From Nodosilinea sp. WJT8-NPBG4 (GTDB lineage Bacteria; Cyanobacteriota; Cyanobacteriia; Phormidesmidales; Phormidesmidaceae): 64,000 bases of DNA. The notes below the pieces were generated by a model. That model ran no database searches. It saw only the letters and a list, made by a program, of their open reading frames with translations, and was not told where the DNA came from. The stretch is taken from NCBI GenBank assembly GCA_019359285.1, contig JAHHHQ010000059.1:1-64000 (forward strand). Direction: 5' to 3'. A program made the position numbers and the translations under genes. This document shows positions 43,522-52,066 of the stretch, in pieces. The number at the start of each line of letters is the position of its first letter. Positions within the stretch are counted from its first letter, which is position 1.

Positions 43522-43749
43522 TCAAATTTCATTGACTAGATAAAGCTTGACAAAAAGCTCAGCCGCTTCGGGATTCATGGATTTTAGTGCCCTAACAAGC
43601 TCAACCACCGTTTCAGCCGATGGATCGCGCTTCTCATTCGCCCATCGATAGACATTGTTGCGTTCAACATCCAGCACGGCGGCAAGGCTGTACTGGCTGA
43701 TGTTGTAAGTCTCAAGCACTTGCTTGAGAGCGGCTCCTGCTTTTCCCAT
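43522..43749 (-). CDS. XRE-family HTH regulator
   Basis: A 75-residue protein that is nearly all helix-turn-helix: LKQVLETYNISQYSLAAVLD then VERNNVYRWANEKRDPSAET. The last helix is acidic (AAELFVKLYLVNEI). It fits antitoxin-type or phage-repressor-like regulators, but no toxin is adjacent on the same strand. It is divergent from the gene at 43861, with a 111-bp shared upstream region that it may bind. Confidence 0.85.
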   Translation of the reverse strand: MGKAGAALKQVLETYNISQYSLAAVLDVERNNVYRWANEKRDPSAETVVELVRALKSMNPEAAELFVKLYLVNEI

Positions 43750-43860
43750 GCCCCCATCTTTCCAGAGGATGCTGTTCTCTCTAGCATCTAAAGGGTTGAC
43801 GCAGTCAGAACTGACGCTATAATCTTGGCATCCAATTTGACGCTACTGATGGAGTCTTCT

Positions 43861-44166
43861 ATGTCATCCAACCCCACCGCTCGCTACAGTGCTCGCATCC
43901 TCAACCCTGAATCTGCTGAGCCAGTTCACCTCGAACTCACCCTCAAGCTCCACAGCTACTCCCACCCTGATCGCGAACCCGTCAAAATTCTCGTCATCGG
44001 CAGCAAACGCTCTGTGAGTTCCATTGTCGTTGCCCTCCACCAGCTCGGCTTTGCCGAAATCTTTGAGTGGACAGACTTTCTCAGCGCTCCCAACAGCGAT
44101 CGCCCTCTGCAATTTCAACCCCACGAGGTGATGAAAGCTTTGGTGAAATACATGCCAAGGGAATAA
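43861..44166 (+). CDS. Small conserved-type hypothetical protein
   Basis: 101 residues from MSSNPTARYS, the most likely of several in-frame ATGs. A beta-alpha-beta layout can be seen: a beta-rich first half (VHLELTLKLHSYSHPD, VKILVIGSKRSVSSIVVAL) and a helix-rich second half with the tail HEVMKALVKYMPRE. No family recognised. It lies divergent to the XRE regulator and could be its target. Confidence 0.6.
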   Translation: MSSNPTARYSARILNPESAEPVHLELTLKLHSYSHPDREPVKILVIGSKRSVSSIVVALHQLGFAEIFEWTDFLSAPNSDRPLQFQPHEVMKALVKYMPRE

Positions 44167-44373
44167 CGTATTTCCGTGGGCCAAGGGTTGTTCGCGCCAC
44201 CTGTCCTGCTCTCCGCCCAGAATCGCTATAGTTGGTTGGGGTGCTGCGGCAGTTTTGCCTGCTGTTCTACCGGGTTCTCTAGAGGTCGCCTACCTCAGCC
44301 CCTGCTCCAGGGATGTAGTCGTAATTTAGGGAAACCGTATGAGCTGTCGTCCTTTCCTTGAGTAGATTCTGCG

Positions 44374-44778
44374 ATGCGATATTGGTTAGTTTTAGCCCTC
44401 ACCCTGAGTGTGGTGGGCATCTCCCACACCAGCACCCCTGCCCAATCCCCCGTTGCCCCCACCAGTTCCCAGCCCCAGAGCGAAGTAGACCGACTCTTCC
44501 TAACGCGAGGCAGAAACATAGCCCGCGCTGCCGCCGAGACTGCCAATGGGGGGTTGGGGTACTACATGGCTGAGCCCGCTATGCATGGCCCCACGGCAAA
44601 TGCCCCCATGGTGGTCAACGAGGATGGTTCCCTACGGTTTACCTTCAAGGGCTTTCGCCCCGAAGATAGAGATATCAACGGCAACCCCACCTTCTCCTTT
44701 GAAACAGAGGTGCTGATAAACTCTGACCGGACTTTCCAAATCCTTTATAACGGCCCCATTCGCCAGGTCACTCCTTAA
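44374..44778 (+). CDS. Secreted hypothetical protein
   Basis: 134 residues. A signal peptide (about 1-23, cleavage near TPAQS) is followed by a Pro/Ser spacer and a domain with RNIARAAAETANGGLGYYMA and a beta-rich end (FSFETEVLINSDRTFQILYN). This layout is seen in small cyanobacterial exported proteins of unknown function. A palindromic repeat follows the stop by 7 bp. Confidence 0.65.
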   Translation: MRYWLVLALTLSVVGISHTSTPAQSPVAPTSSQPQSEVDRLFLTRGRNIARAAAETANGGLGYYMAEPAMHGPTANAPMVVNEDGSLRFTFKGFRPEDRDINGNPTFSFETEVLINSDRTFQILYNGPIRQVTP

Positions 44779-44785
44779 CCGCTTT

Positions 44786-44813
44786 GTAGGGGCATTGCAT
44801 GCAATGCCCCTAC
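44786..44813. repeat. Perfect 28-bp palindrome (GGGGCATTGCA family), copy 2
   Basis: GTAGGGGCATTGCA followed directly by its exact complement TGCAATGCCCCTAC. It lies between the secreted protein gene and the ABC-2 permease gene. A near copy is at 21466-21494, and shorter relatives are at 19751 and 20011. Confidence 0.85.
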
Positions 44814-44857
44814 GGGGTACAGGGAATGAATCGGGGTTTTAGAATACGGATGGGGTC

Positions 44858-45631
44858 CTAATACCCGCTCAGCGAACCCCGCTGCTTAGCGGTGGCTTCG
44901 GCCCAGCGGAAAACGAATAGCCCCAGGGCAAAATAGACGATCCCGTTTAGCAAGGCCAGACCGTAGGTAAACCAGTCCAGACCCAGGCTTCGGGCCATCA
45001 GATCGCGCAGCAGGCCGGTGCTGGGCAGCATGGGCAACAGGAAACGCAGATACTGTATCAGGCCCATAGATTCCTCCAGGGGGGCCGCCAGCAGAAACAG
45101 CAGCAGGAACTGAAAAATTCCCAAAATTTGCTGCACCCGTTTAAACACCAGCGCCCCCGCCCCCAGCAAAAAGGCCAGACCATAACCGGCCATCAGCAGC
45201 GAAGCCAGCGGCAGCAGCAGGATTGGGGGAAATGCCAAGCGACTGCCAGAGAGCCCCATCAGGAGCAGCAACACGACAATCAGGATGAGCAACCGCAGGG
45301 CCAGGCTGGCAAAGGCTCTGGCCAAAAATACTCGCGGTGCCCCGTAGGGGGAGAGAAAAACCTGCTCCAGAGTGCCGGTTTCGGCTTCGATCTGTAGATT
45401 AATAGCAATGTCATTGTTGACAGAAATAATCAGGGTCCACATGGCATAGCCGAGGACCACGGAATCGAGGCGATCGCCAAAGGCAAACCCTGGTCCGGCG
45501 ATGTACTGGGCACTGGTAAACAGACCATAGAAGACGGCCAGGATGATGACGATCCCAGAGATCACCTCTGTGGGGTAGCGGATGAACTGAATCCAGGTGC
45601 GCTTGAGTTCGGCGTGCAGTAGATCGATCAT
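44858..45631 (-). CDS. ABC-2 type transporter permease
   Basis: 257 residues with six hydrophobic segments (about 20-42, 60-80, 100-130, 140-165, 175-200 and 225-250). The conserved ABC-2 element is DIAINLQIEAETGTLEQVFL followed by SPYGAPRVFLARAF. It forms the membrane part of an exporter with the ATPase gene immediately upstream, whose stop overlaps its start by 4 bp. The exported compound is unknown. Confidence 0.9.
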   Translation of the reverse strand: MIDLLHAELKRTWIQFIRYPTEVISGIVIILAVFYGLFTSAQYIAGPGFAFGDRLDSVVLGYAMWTLIISVNNDIAINLQIEAETGTLEQVFLSPYGAPRVFLARAFASLALRLLILIVVLLLLMGLSGSRLAFPPILLLPLASLLMAGYGLAFLLGAGALVFKRVQQILGIFQFLLLFLLAAPLEESMGLIQYLRFLLPMLPSTGLLRDLMARSLGLDWFTYGLALLNGIVYFALGLFVFRWAEATAKQRGSLSGY

Positions 45632-46677
45632 AGAGAAGTATCCGGTTGGTCTTTGACCAGTTTGAGAAATACCTGGGTGAGGTCGGCGCGATCGCGCTGC
45701 ACCGAAACTAGCGGCACAGGGCTCAGCGCCCCCAGCAGCCCATAGAGATTTTCTGGGGTGCCAGCGTAGGTAATCTGCGTTCCCTGCACCGTTGCCCCCA
45801 GCTGAGTCACGGTGTGGATCTGTTGGGGCGACAGATCGCCTTCCACCTCCAGGTGATAGGTGGAGCTAGAAAATTCCTTCAGTAATGATTCGGTAGACTG
45901 CTCGGCAATGATGCGTCCCCGGCGAATGATGGCCACTCGGTCAGAGAGTTCTTCGGCCACATCGAGTTGGTGAGTGGTCAACAGAACGGCTCGGCCCTCC
46001 TGGGCAATCTGACGCACCAGGGCTTTGACCATTTCGCTGGCCTCCACGTCCAGCCCCAGGGTGGGTTCATCCAGCAGCAGCAGCTTGGGATTGTGGATCA
46101 GGGCAACGGCGATCGCCACCTTTTGCTGCATCCCGCGCGAGAGCTTTTGCACCGGGGTATGGCGTTTTTCCTCCAGCCCAAACCGGGCCAGCAGTTCTAG
46201 CCCCCGGCGATGGGCCACCTTGCGGGGCACCTGCCGGAGAACGCCGAAATATTCCAGATTTTCTTCCGGCGTTAAGCGCCAGTACAAATTGCGGTTGCCC
46301 TCCAGCACGGCACCAATGTGGCGCAGTGCCCGAGGCTGGCGGTGGGGGTCTTCTCCCACCACGGCAACCCGCCCCTGCGTGGGACGCACCAGGCCCGCAA
46401 TCATCTTGATGGTGGTGGTCTTGCCGGCACCGTTGGGTCCCAAAAAGGCCAGCACCTCTCCCTGGTGCAGGGTTAAGGAAACCTGTTTCACCGCTTCAAA
46501 CCGCTGTTTGCCCCGCCCATACACCTTGGAGAGATCGCGGGCATCTAGCACGATGGAGCCTGGCGAAGAATTTTCAGCCCAACCATCGGTTGGACAATGA
46601 GCAAGTTGCACGAAAGGATTAAGCTCCCAGCGACAGGTAGAGTCTTTACTTATCTTAAAGTTTTTTGCCAAAGACAC
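45628..46677 (-). CDS. ABC-2 type transporter ATP-binding protein
   Basis: 349 residues. Walker A FLGPNGAGKTTTIKMIAG, Q-loop region EGNRNLYWRLTPEENL, signature KLSRGMQQKVAIAVAL, Walker B LLLLDEPTLGLDVEA and H-loop LTTHQLD, the CcmA/DrrA type. A C-terminal regulatory domain (about 260-349) follows. The first 40 residues before IVLDARDLSKVYG are unlike the family, so the real start may be an internal codon near 46560; the listed GTG is the longest option. Confidence 0.87.
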   Translation of the reverse strand: MSLAKNFKISKDSTCRWELNPFVQLAHCPTDGWAENSSPGSIVLDARDLSKVYGRGKQRFEAVKQVSLTLHQGEVLAFLGPNGAGKTTTIKMIAGLVRPTQGRVAVVGEDPHRQPRALRHIGAVLEGNRNLYWRLTPEENLEYFGVLRQVPRKVAHRRGLELLARFGLEEKRHTPVQKLSRGMQQKVAIAVALIHNPKLLLLDEPTLGLDVEASEMVKALVRQIAQEGRAVLLTTHQLDVAEELSDRVAIIRRGRIIAEQSTESLLKEFSSSTYHLEVEGDLSPQQIHTVTQLGATVQGTQITYAGTPENLYGLLGALSPVPLVSVQRDRADLTQVFLKLVKDQPDTSL

Positions 46678-46824
46678 TGCTCCCTACGACGAGGGCCGAG
46701 GCTACTTCGACAACGGCTACATGAGGATTGAGAAGACTCCTTTAGGTGGTGGGCATGCGCGGCAAAACTCAGCTGCTATGGATGTCGTCAGCATTTTCGC
46801 TGCATTGCTCTGAGGACAAAGACG

Positions 46825-47775
46825 CTACTTCTTCTTTTTCTTGCTCTTTTTGGGGGCGAATGATAGCCCGCCGCCAAAGCCAGCTTTGTCAGCCGGCTTT
46901 TTGGTGCCTGCTTGAGCCACAATATCCTTAAATTCTGGCGGTTTCTCGAAGTCTTGACGGCCTTGCCTGTTAGACAATCGGTTGGGCTTAGGGCGATCTA
47001 GAGAAGCCCTGATATTGGCCATCATCTGCTCCTGCATGGGTGTGTAACGAATTGCCAGCTCTTCGGGAGTAAAGTCTGACTCCTGTTTGAGCCCCAGGTC
47101 GATCTGTACCCTGGCCCAAGAGCCCACAAACATTTCATCGACTTTTTTCGCTCCGTAGGCGACTTCCATCACCGACACCGCTTCAGTCGCCTTGAAATCG
47201 AGCAGCTGTGCAATGATGGAGCCATTGACGGAGCGGTGGTGGTTTTTGAACTGGCTAAGCTGGCGGATGAGGGCCTCTACAGCGCGATCGCGCAGGTCAG
47301 GAAAGATCTTGGCAATGGCGCCAAGACCCTCCACCAACGTTATTTTGTTGTTGTAGTCAATTTTGCTTGAGAGCAGTTCCTCTAGGGGGGCGATCGCTCC
47401 AGCCCCCATCAGGCCAAAGACCTGGGGCAGCTCTTCCCAGCACCAGTCCAGGTCATGCTGCTGCAACATCTGGACGAGGGGTTGAATGGCCTCAATGGCT
47501 TGCAGTTGCCCCAGCGATCTCCAGGCGTGGATAGGAGCCCAAAGCGCTTCCTCAGGATCTATCCCTGCGTCTGTGAAATCGTCTTCTTTATCGAAGTTGC
47601 CCATGAACAGCTCCCACAGCTGCTCATCCTGGATCATCTGAATCAGGGCGGGGATATGATCGGCGGTTAGCCCCAGTTCTTGCACGTAGTTGGGCCAGTC
47701 TTTTGAGGTGTTGCCTTCACCCTCGCCATAGCTCAACAGCTCAGCAACGGGGGGTTCGTAGGTATAGATAGGCAT
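46825..47775 (-). CDS. HEAT-repeat/DUF1186-like protein
   Basis: 316 residues. The middle consists of alpha-helical repeats (PIHAWRSLGQLQAIEAIQPL, LPQVFGLMGAGAIAPLEELL, LVEGLGAIAKIFPDLRDRAV) that read as HEAT/DUF1186-type. The tail is basic and low complexity (KKSKKKKK), preceded by GFGGGLSF. Such repeat proteins usually bind other proteins; no partner can be named. The 46678-46824 gap after it holds a short plus-strand coding-like stretch without a known family. Confidence 0.7.
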   Translation of the reverse strand: MPIYTYEPPVAELLSYGEGEGNTSKDWPNYVQELGLTADHIPALIQMIQDEQLWELFMGNFDKEDDFTDAGIDPEEALWAPIHAWRSLGQLQAIEAIQPLVQMLQQHDLDWCWEELPQVFGLMGAGAIAPLEELLSSKIDYNNKITLVEGLGAIAKIFPDLRDRAVEALIRQLSQFKNHHRSVNGSIIAQLLDFKATEAVSVMEVAYGAKKVDEMFVGSWARVQIDLGLKQESDFTPEELAIRYTPMQEQMMANIRASLDRPKPNRLSNRQGRQDFEKPPEFKDIVAQAGTKKPADKAGFGGGLSFAPKKSKKKKK

Positions 47776-48156
47776 AGCTGGTTCCGCAAAAACAGCATCA
47801 GGGTCAAAGATAGAGTTATTTTACGCCTGAAAGATCTGGAGCAGCCAGAGGGTGATGCTCATCCTGAGACACTTCGCGTGCACCTTGATGGCAACTGCGC
47901 CTCCCGACCGTTGAACGTCCGAGGAAGCCACGGTAGTCAAGTTCTATATCCAGAAGCCTTAGATCACTCACTTAGAGTTTCCCCACCTTGGCTAAGAGCC
48001 GCACCCAGTTTTGCTCTGGGTCGTAGAAGTAGTTCAGATTGGCTCTTGTTTGTTATCTAGAGCTGTCGGTTTAAGTTGCGCCTTACTTAAAAGCCCAGAT
48101 TCTCAAGGTCGAGAATCTGGGCTTTTAGAAGTATTTCCTAGTTAGGATGTCGGGGT
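47776..48156. other. 380-bp gap between recA and the HEAT-like gene
   Basis: No intact gene. It contains the recA terminator (48089-48126) and, on the minus strand, a short frame ending NLNYFYDPEQNWVRLLAKVG near 47978-48045 that looks like the tail of a lost gene. Confidence 0.45.
48089..48126 (-). terminator. Terminator downstream of recA
   Basis: A perfect 16-bp stem (AAAAGCCCAGATTCTC / GAGAATCTGGGCTTTT) with a 6-nt loop. Stem ends rich in A and T serve either direction. Confidence 0.85.
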
Positions 48157-49245
48157 TTACTCGTCTTCGTTCAGGTAGGTTTCGTCTTCGCCCTCGACCT
48201 CGATCTCCACGTCGGCTATATCGGCCACCGAGCCGCCGATTTCGAGCTTTTCTCTCACCTGGGCTTCAACCTTGGCGGCAAACTCAGCATCCTCTTGCAG
48301 GCGCTGAATCGTGTTCTCACGTCCCTGGCCAATATTGTCGCCTTCGTAGCTGTACCAGGCCCCCTTGCGCACAATTACCCCGTGCTGCTCGGCTAGGTCA
48401 ACCAGGCAGCCCATGGTCGAGATGCCCTGGCCAAAGAGAATGTCAAACTCACCGATGCGGAAGGGTGGGGCCACCTTGTTTTTGGCGACCTTGACCTTGG
48501 CGCGAATCCCGTATTCTTCGGTGCCTTTCTTCAGGGTTTGAATGCGGCGAATATCGAGGCGCACCGAGGCATAGAACTTGAGCGCGTTGCCCCCGGTGGT
48601 GACTTCGGGGTTGCCGTAGGAGATGCCAATTTTTTGGCGCAGCTGGTTGAGGAAAATAACCGTACACTGCGACTTGCCGATGCTGCCGGTGATCTTCCGC
48701 AGGGCTTGGCTCATCAGTCGGGCTTGAAGGCCGACGTGGGCATCGCCCATTTCGCCTTCAATCTCAGCTCGGGGGACCAGGGCGGCTACGGAGTCAACCA
48801 CAACGACATCAATGGCGGACGATCGCACCAGCTGATCTACCACCTCAAGCCCCATTTCACCCGTGTCAGGCTGGGACACTAGCAGCTCGTCGACGTTGAC
48901 CCCCAGGGCGGCGGCGTAGATCGGGTCGAGGGCATGCTCAGCATCTACAAAGGCTGCAACGCCACCCATTTTTTGCACTTCGGCTAGCACGTGCAGGGCC
49001 ACGGTGGTTTTACCCGAGCTCTCAGGGCCATAAATTTCGATGACGCGTCCCTTAGGCAGGCCGCCGCCTAGGGCTAGGTCGAGGGTTAGTGCGCCAGTGG
49101 GAATCGTCTCAACCTTCATGCGGGCAGCATCGCCTAGGCGCATGATGGAGCCTTTGCCAAAGTTGCGCTCAATTTGGCCCAGCACCAGCGTGAGGGCTTT
49201 TTCCTTCTCGGTTTGCTCTTTGCTTCCGCCTTTCTTCGCCGCCAT
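48157..49245 (-). CDS. recA: Recombinase A
   Basis: 362-residue DNA strand-exchange and SOS co-protease. Walker A YGPESSGKTT (about 67), Walker B VVVVDSVAALVPRAEIEGEM (about 140), loop L2 region FLNQLRQKIGISYGNPEVTT and GGNALKFYASVRLD, and an acidic C-terminus (EVEGEDETYLNEDE), all typical. It is transcribed alone from the 49246-49417 region. I could not identify a LexA box of the known cyanobacterial form there with confidence. Confidence 0.98.
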   Translation of the reverse strand: MAAKKGGSKEQTEKEKALTLVLGQIERNFGKGSIMRLGDAARMKVETIPTGALTLDLALGGGLPKGRVIEIYGPESSGKTTVALHVLAEVQKMGGVAAFVDAEHALDPIYAAALGVNVDELLVSQPDTGEMGLEVVDQLVRSSAIDVVVVDSVAALVPRAEIEGEMGDAHVGLQARLMSQALRKITGSIGKSQCTVIFLNQLRQKIGISYGNPEVTTGGNALKFYASVRLDIRRIQTLKKGTEEYGIRAKVKVAKNKVAPPFRIGEFDILFGQGISTMGCLVDLAEQHGVIVRKGAWYSYEGDNIGQGRENTIQRLQEDAEFAAKVEAQVREKLEIGGSVADIADVEIEVEGEDETYLNEDE

Positions 49246-49417
49246 AGTCGCCTCAATGCTTTAGGACAAGACGCCTGAACCCCAGAACAGTTGTCTTCAG
49301 AAAACCAGTATAGTACAATTGACCTAAATCGTAATCGGTACTTATCTAGTTCGTCTAGTTATTTCTGAACTCGGTTTTCCTGTAGTTAACCTCCTAAATC
49401 TATGGAGGAGGTTGGTC

Positions 49418-49648
49418 ATGGCACCTGAACAACTCAATACCCTAATTGCCCTGGCAGACTGGCTTGTGGCCGTGACGTATCGGCGTTCGACGGGCTTCTG
49501 CTGCTGGGTGATAACGCCTGAGCTGTCGAGCCTCACCGATGGCGAAACCTATGCCACTAGCAGTGCGGCCCTGGCTGCCGGGCGCAGTCTAGTGCAGTAT
49601 TCCACTGGGCCCCAGATTGACTTTAGCCGCTGCCGCCTGTCGGAGTAG
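49418..49648 (+). CDS. Small conserved-type hypothetical protein
   Basis: 76 residues from MAPEQLNTLI; the ATG at 49418 follows a strong GGAGGAGG site at 49403-49410. One helix (LNTLIALADWLVAVT) is followed by a beta hairpin with two adjacent cysteines (STGFCCWVI). No family recognised. It is divergent from recA. Confidence 0.6.
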   Translation: MAPEQLNTLIALADWLVAVTYRRSTGFCCWVITPELSSLTDGETYATSSAALAAGRSLVQYSTGPQIDFSRCRLSE

Positions 49649-49776
49649 CGATCGCAGCCATAACCCCTGACTAAGACTCCACGGCCTGACTTCAGTAGTG
49701 GGTAGAATTCGCCCAGCAGCCCTGTTAGAGCTATTACTTGGGACAATGAACAGGCCAAGTCTACCGAGTCTTACCC

Positions 49777-50160
49777 ATGCCCGGAACTCTCATTCGTCAA
49801 GTTATCTATGCCGCGCTGACCCTAATCGGCTTCATCTGGACGAACTACTACCTGGTACAGTTCACCATTGCCACCAAGGGCGAGTTCACCGCCACCAACT
49901 TGCTAAATTTTGACCTGTCTACCTTTATTGAGCAGGTCTGGGCTAACCCGGCCTCTAGTTTTATCGCCGTAGATCTCACCATTGCGCTGCTGCTGGTGAT
50001 CACGTTTATTGTGTCGGAGGGGCGGCGCCTGAAAATCAGGCTGTGGGGTATTTATATCGCTTTGATGTTTGCGATCTCCTTTGCCTTTGGCTTTGCTCTA
50101 TTTATGTTTGTACGTGAGCGCAAGCTGGCTGAAACAGCGGTTTCTGACCTTACGGCTTGA
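49777..50160 (+). CDS. DUF2834 membrane protein
   Basis: 127 residues with three membrane spans (about 8-28, 62-84 and 92-115). DUF2834 features are NPASSFIAVDLTIALLLVIT, then FIVSEGRRLKIRLWGIYIA and FMFVRERKL. Function unknown. It converges on the SDR gene, with only 6 bp between the stops. Confidence 0.82.
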   Translation: MPGTLIRQVIYAALTLIGFIWTNYYLVQFTIATKGEFTATNLLNFDLSTFIEQVWANPASSFIAVDLTIALLLVITFIVSEGRRLKIRLWGIYIALMFAISFAFGFALFMFVRERKLAETAVSDLTA

Positions 50161-50166
50161 GCCTTA

Positions 50167-50943
50167 CTACAGGCCTGGGGTGGTTTGGGCAAAGAGAGCG
50201 TCAAAATCTGTGGTAACTACAGCTCCGGGCATGCCCTCTGGGTTAGAGATCACGTCAAAGGCTTTATTGCGGGCGGCAGGTGCTAGCAGCGCTTGCACCA
50301 CCACCTCTGCCACATCGGCACGGGGAATGGAGGTGGGAATGCCTTCAGGAGGATTGGCCAGCAGTTGGTCATCTTTGCCGACGATTAGCTCTCGCTGGCC
50401 GCCCGGCTGATCTTGCAGCCCGCCCGCCCGAATGATGGTGTAGTCGAGGCCGGAGTCGATAAGGTAGGCTTCTGCCTTGCGCTTCCAGATCAAAATGTTG
50501 CCGTTGGCCATGCGGTTGAGGGGGTGTTGCTCATTGGTGCCACCCATGGAACCGACTAGGACAATGTGCTTTACTCCGACGGCTTTGGCGGCCTCAATTT
50601 GGTTGATCTGGCCGTGGTAATCAACCTGTTCGGGCGTTCCCCCTTCCGGGTAGGTGAACTCTGGTCGCTGTCCCGGCTCTGGTGGAGCTTTCATTTGGGG
50701 GATGGCGCTGGTGAGAATGACTAGGGCATCGCAATCGGCCAGCGCGGTTTGGAGGCGATCGCGATCGCTTACATCCCCCAGATAAAACCCTTCCGTTGTG
50801 CCAAACAGCTCTTGCACTTTTGCCTCTGAGCGAGCAAAGCCTTTGGCCACAAACTGCTCTGGCCGCTGCTGAAGCTTTTGCACGGCGATCGCTCCGGTGC
50901 GCCCGGTAGCACCCGTGACTAAAACAGAGAGGGGAGTGGTCAT
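50167..50943 (-). CDS. Atypical short-chain dehydrogenase (NmrA/SDR_a5-like)
   Basis: 258 residues. The nucleotide motif VLVTGATGRTGAIAVQKL is at the N-terminus, with FYLGDVSDRDRLQTALADCD and ALVILTSAIP as the next strands. The IVLVGSMGGTNEQHPLNR segment lacks the YxxxK catalytic pair, and DYTIIRAGGLQDQPGGQREL is typical of plastid and cyanobacterial NAD(P)-binding SDR_a5 proteins. The role is not established; some relatives act in photosystem or chlorophyll maintenance. Confidence 0.88.
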   Translation of the reverse strand: MTTPLSVLVTGATGRTGAIAVQKLQQRPEQFVAKGFARSEAKVQELFGTTEGFYLGDVSDRDRLQTALADCDALVILTSAIPQMKAPPEPGQRPEFTYPEGGTPEQVDYHGQINQIEAAKAVGVKHIVLVGSMGGTNEQHPLNRMANGNILIWKRKAEAYLIDSGLDYTIIRAGGLQDQPGGQRELIVGKDDQLLANPPEGIPTSIPRADVAEVVVQALLAPAARNKAFDVISNPEGMPGAVVTTDFDALFAQTTPGL

Positions 50944-51195
50944 AGAAAGGTTCTTCTCCAGATGGGTAATGGTTTTGGGGGTGTTGTAACCCCGTACAGG
51001 TATCTTGCCGTTGCCCCCAGGAGACTGCGGCTGACTTTAACTATATAGATACGTTCACTATGATCCTATCTAAGCCAAACAGATCCCCACGGTCTAATCA
51101 GCTTTGACCCTGAAGGCGAAGCCGCTGCTGAGCAGGTTTTGATGGGGCGATCGGCTTTGTTCTGACACTGACAGCCCGTTAAGGCGATCGCCTAA

Positions 51196-51996
51196 CTACT
51201 GAGTTTCTTCTAAATAATCGAGCCGTAGCTGGTGGTCGGGGCTGAGCAGGCGGCGATAGGCCAGCAGCACCACGCCAAAGATCCCCAAGGCGGCCCCAGC
51301 AGCGATCATAAACATAATCACAATCTGGTACCGCACGGCGTCGATCGGGTTAGCCCCAGCCAAAATTTGGCCAGTCATCATGCCCGGCAGGCTGACCAAG
51401 CCCATCACCATCATCGAGTTGATGGTGGGGATCATGCCGACGCGAATAGCGTTGCGCACCTGAGGATGGGCCGCCTCCCAACGGGTAGCCCCTAGGGCCA
51501 GTAGAGTTTCGACCTGGTCGCGCTGGGTGATGAGCCCTTCCATAAAGCGGTCTAGCCCCAGGGAAATGCCGTTGAGGGTGTTGCCCAACACCATGCCCAG
51601 CATCGGAATTAAGTACTGCGGGTCGTACCAGGGCTGTACCCGAATAATGCCGACCATGGCAAACCCCGTCACCAGCGCGGAAGCCGCCAGCACCGACAGC
51701 AAGCTATGCCAGTAAATGCCCGCAAAGCGGCGTTGGGTACGGTTGACGGCAGCGATGCCTGCAATCGCCGTCATCACTAGCGCGATCGCCAGAATGATCA
51801 GGGCATTGTCTTGGGTAAATAGCCACTCCAGCACAAAGCCAATCAGCAACAGCTGCACCACCATGCGCAGGGCAGCGATCAGCAGCGATTGGCCCAAACC
51901 GAGCCGCAGCGTTGCCGACAGGCCCACATTCACCACAATCAATAGAGCCGCTAGCGCCAGCTGCCCGTAACTAATGGCAATGTAATCGGTTTCCAT
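51196..51996 (-). CDS. fetB: FetB-like metal export permease
   Basis: 266-residue UPF0014 membrane protein with about seven spans. Signatures are RMVVQLLLIGFVLEWLF, LIPMLGMVLGNTLNGISLGL, ALGATRWEAAHP, and the loop IPTINSMMVMGLVSLPGMMT then GQILAGANPIDAVRYQ. In E. coli FetAB exports iron and protects from oxidative stress. The ATPase gene lies just upstream on the same strand, 65 bp away, with an inverted repeat in between. Confidence 0.9.
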   Translation of the reverse strand: METDYIAISYGQLALAALLIVVNVGLSATLRLGLGQSLLIAALRMVVQLLLIGFVLEWLFTQDNALIILAIALVMTAIAGIAAVNRTQRRFAGIYWHSLLSVLAASALVTGFAMVGIIRVQPWYDPQYLIPMLGMVLGNTLNGISLGLDRFMEGLITQRDQVETLLALGATRWEAAHPQVRNAIRVGMIPTINSMMVMGLVSLPGMMTGQILAGANPIDAVRYQIVIMFMIAAGAALGIFGVVLLAYRRLLSPDHQLRLDYLEETQ

Positions 51997-52009
51997 AGGC
52001 CGGGGAGAG

Positions 52010-52066
52010 GGGTATAGGGTGCAAGGTGCGACCCTGAACCCTATACCTTGAACCTTACACCCTACA
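52010..52066. repeat. Interspersed inverted repeat between fetA and fetB
   Basis: Left arm GGTATAGGGTGCAAGGT; right arm ACCCTATACCTTGAACCTT, then ACACCCTAC. It reaches 5 bp into the 3' end of fetA and separates the two genes, so it could set their relative expression by hairpin formation. Confidence 0.7.

Noticed and set aside
46678..46824. Short plus-strand coding-like stretch (YFDNGYMRIEK, GGHARQNSAAMDVV)
   Set aside because: It may be a gene remnant, but no family could be named and it has no supported start, so it is not listed as a gene.
47878..48060. 60-residue open frame downstream of recA
   Set aside because: No family character; it lies in a gap with a terminator and remnant-like sequence.
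49246..49417. Possible LexA box upstream of recA
   Set aside because: AGTAC-like words are present, but no pair has the spacing of the known cyanobacterial box, so it is not called.
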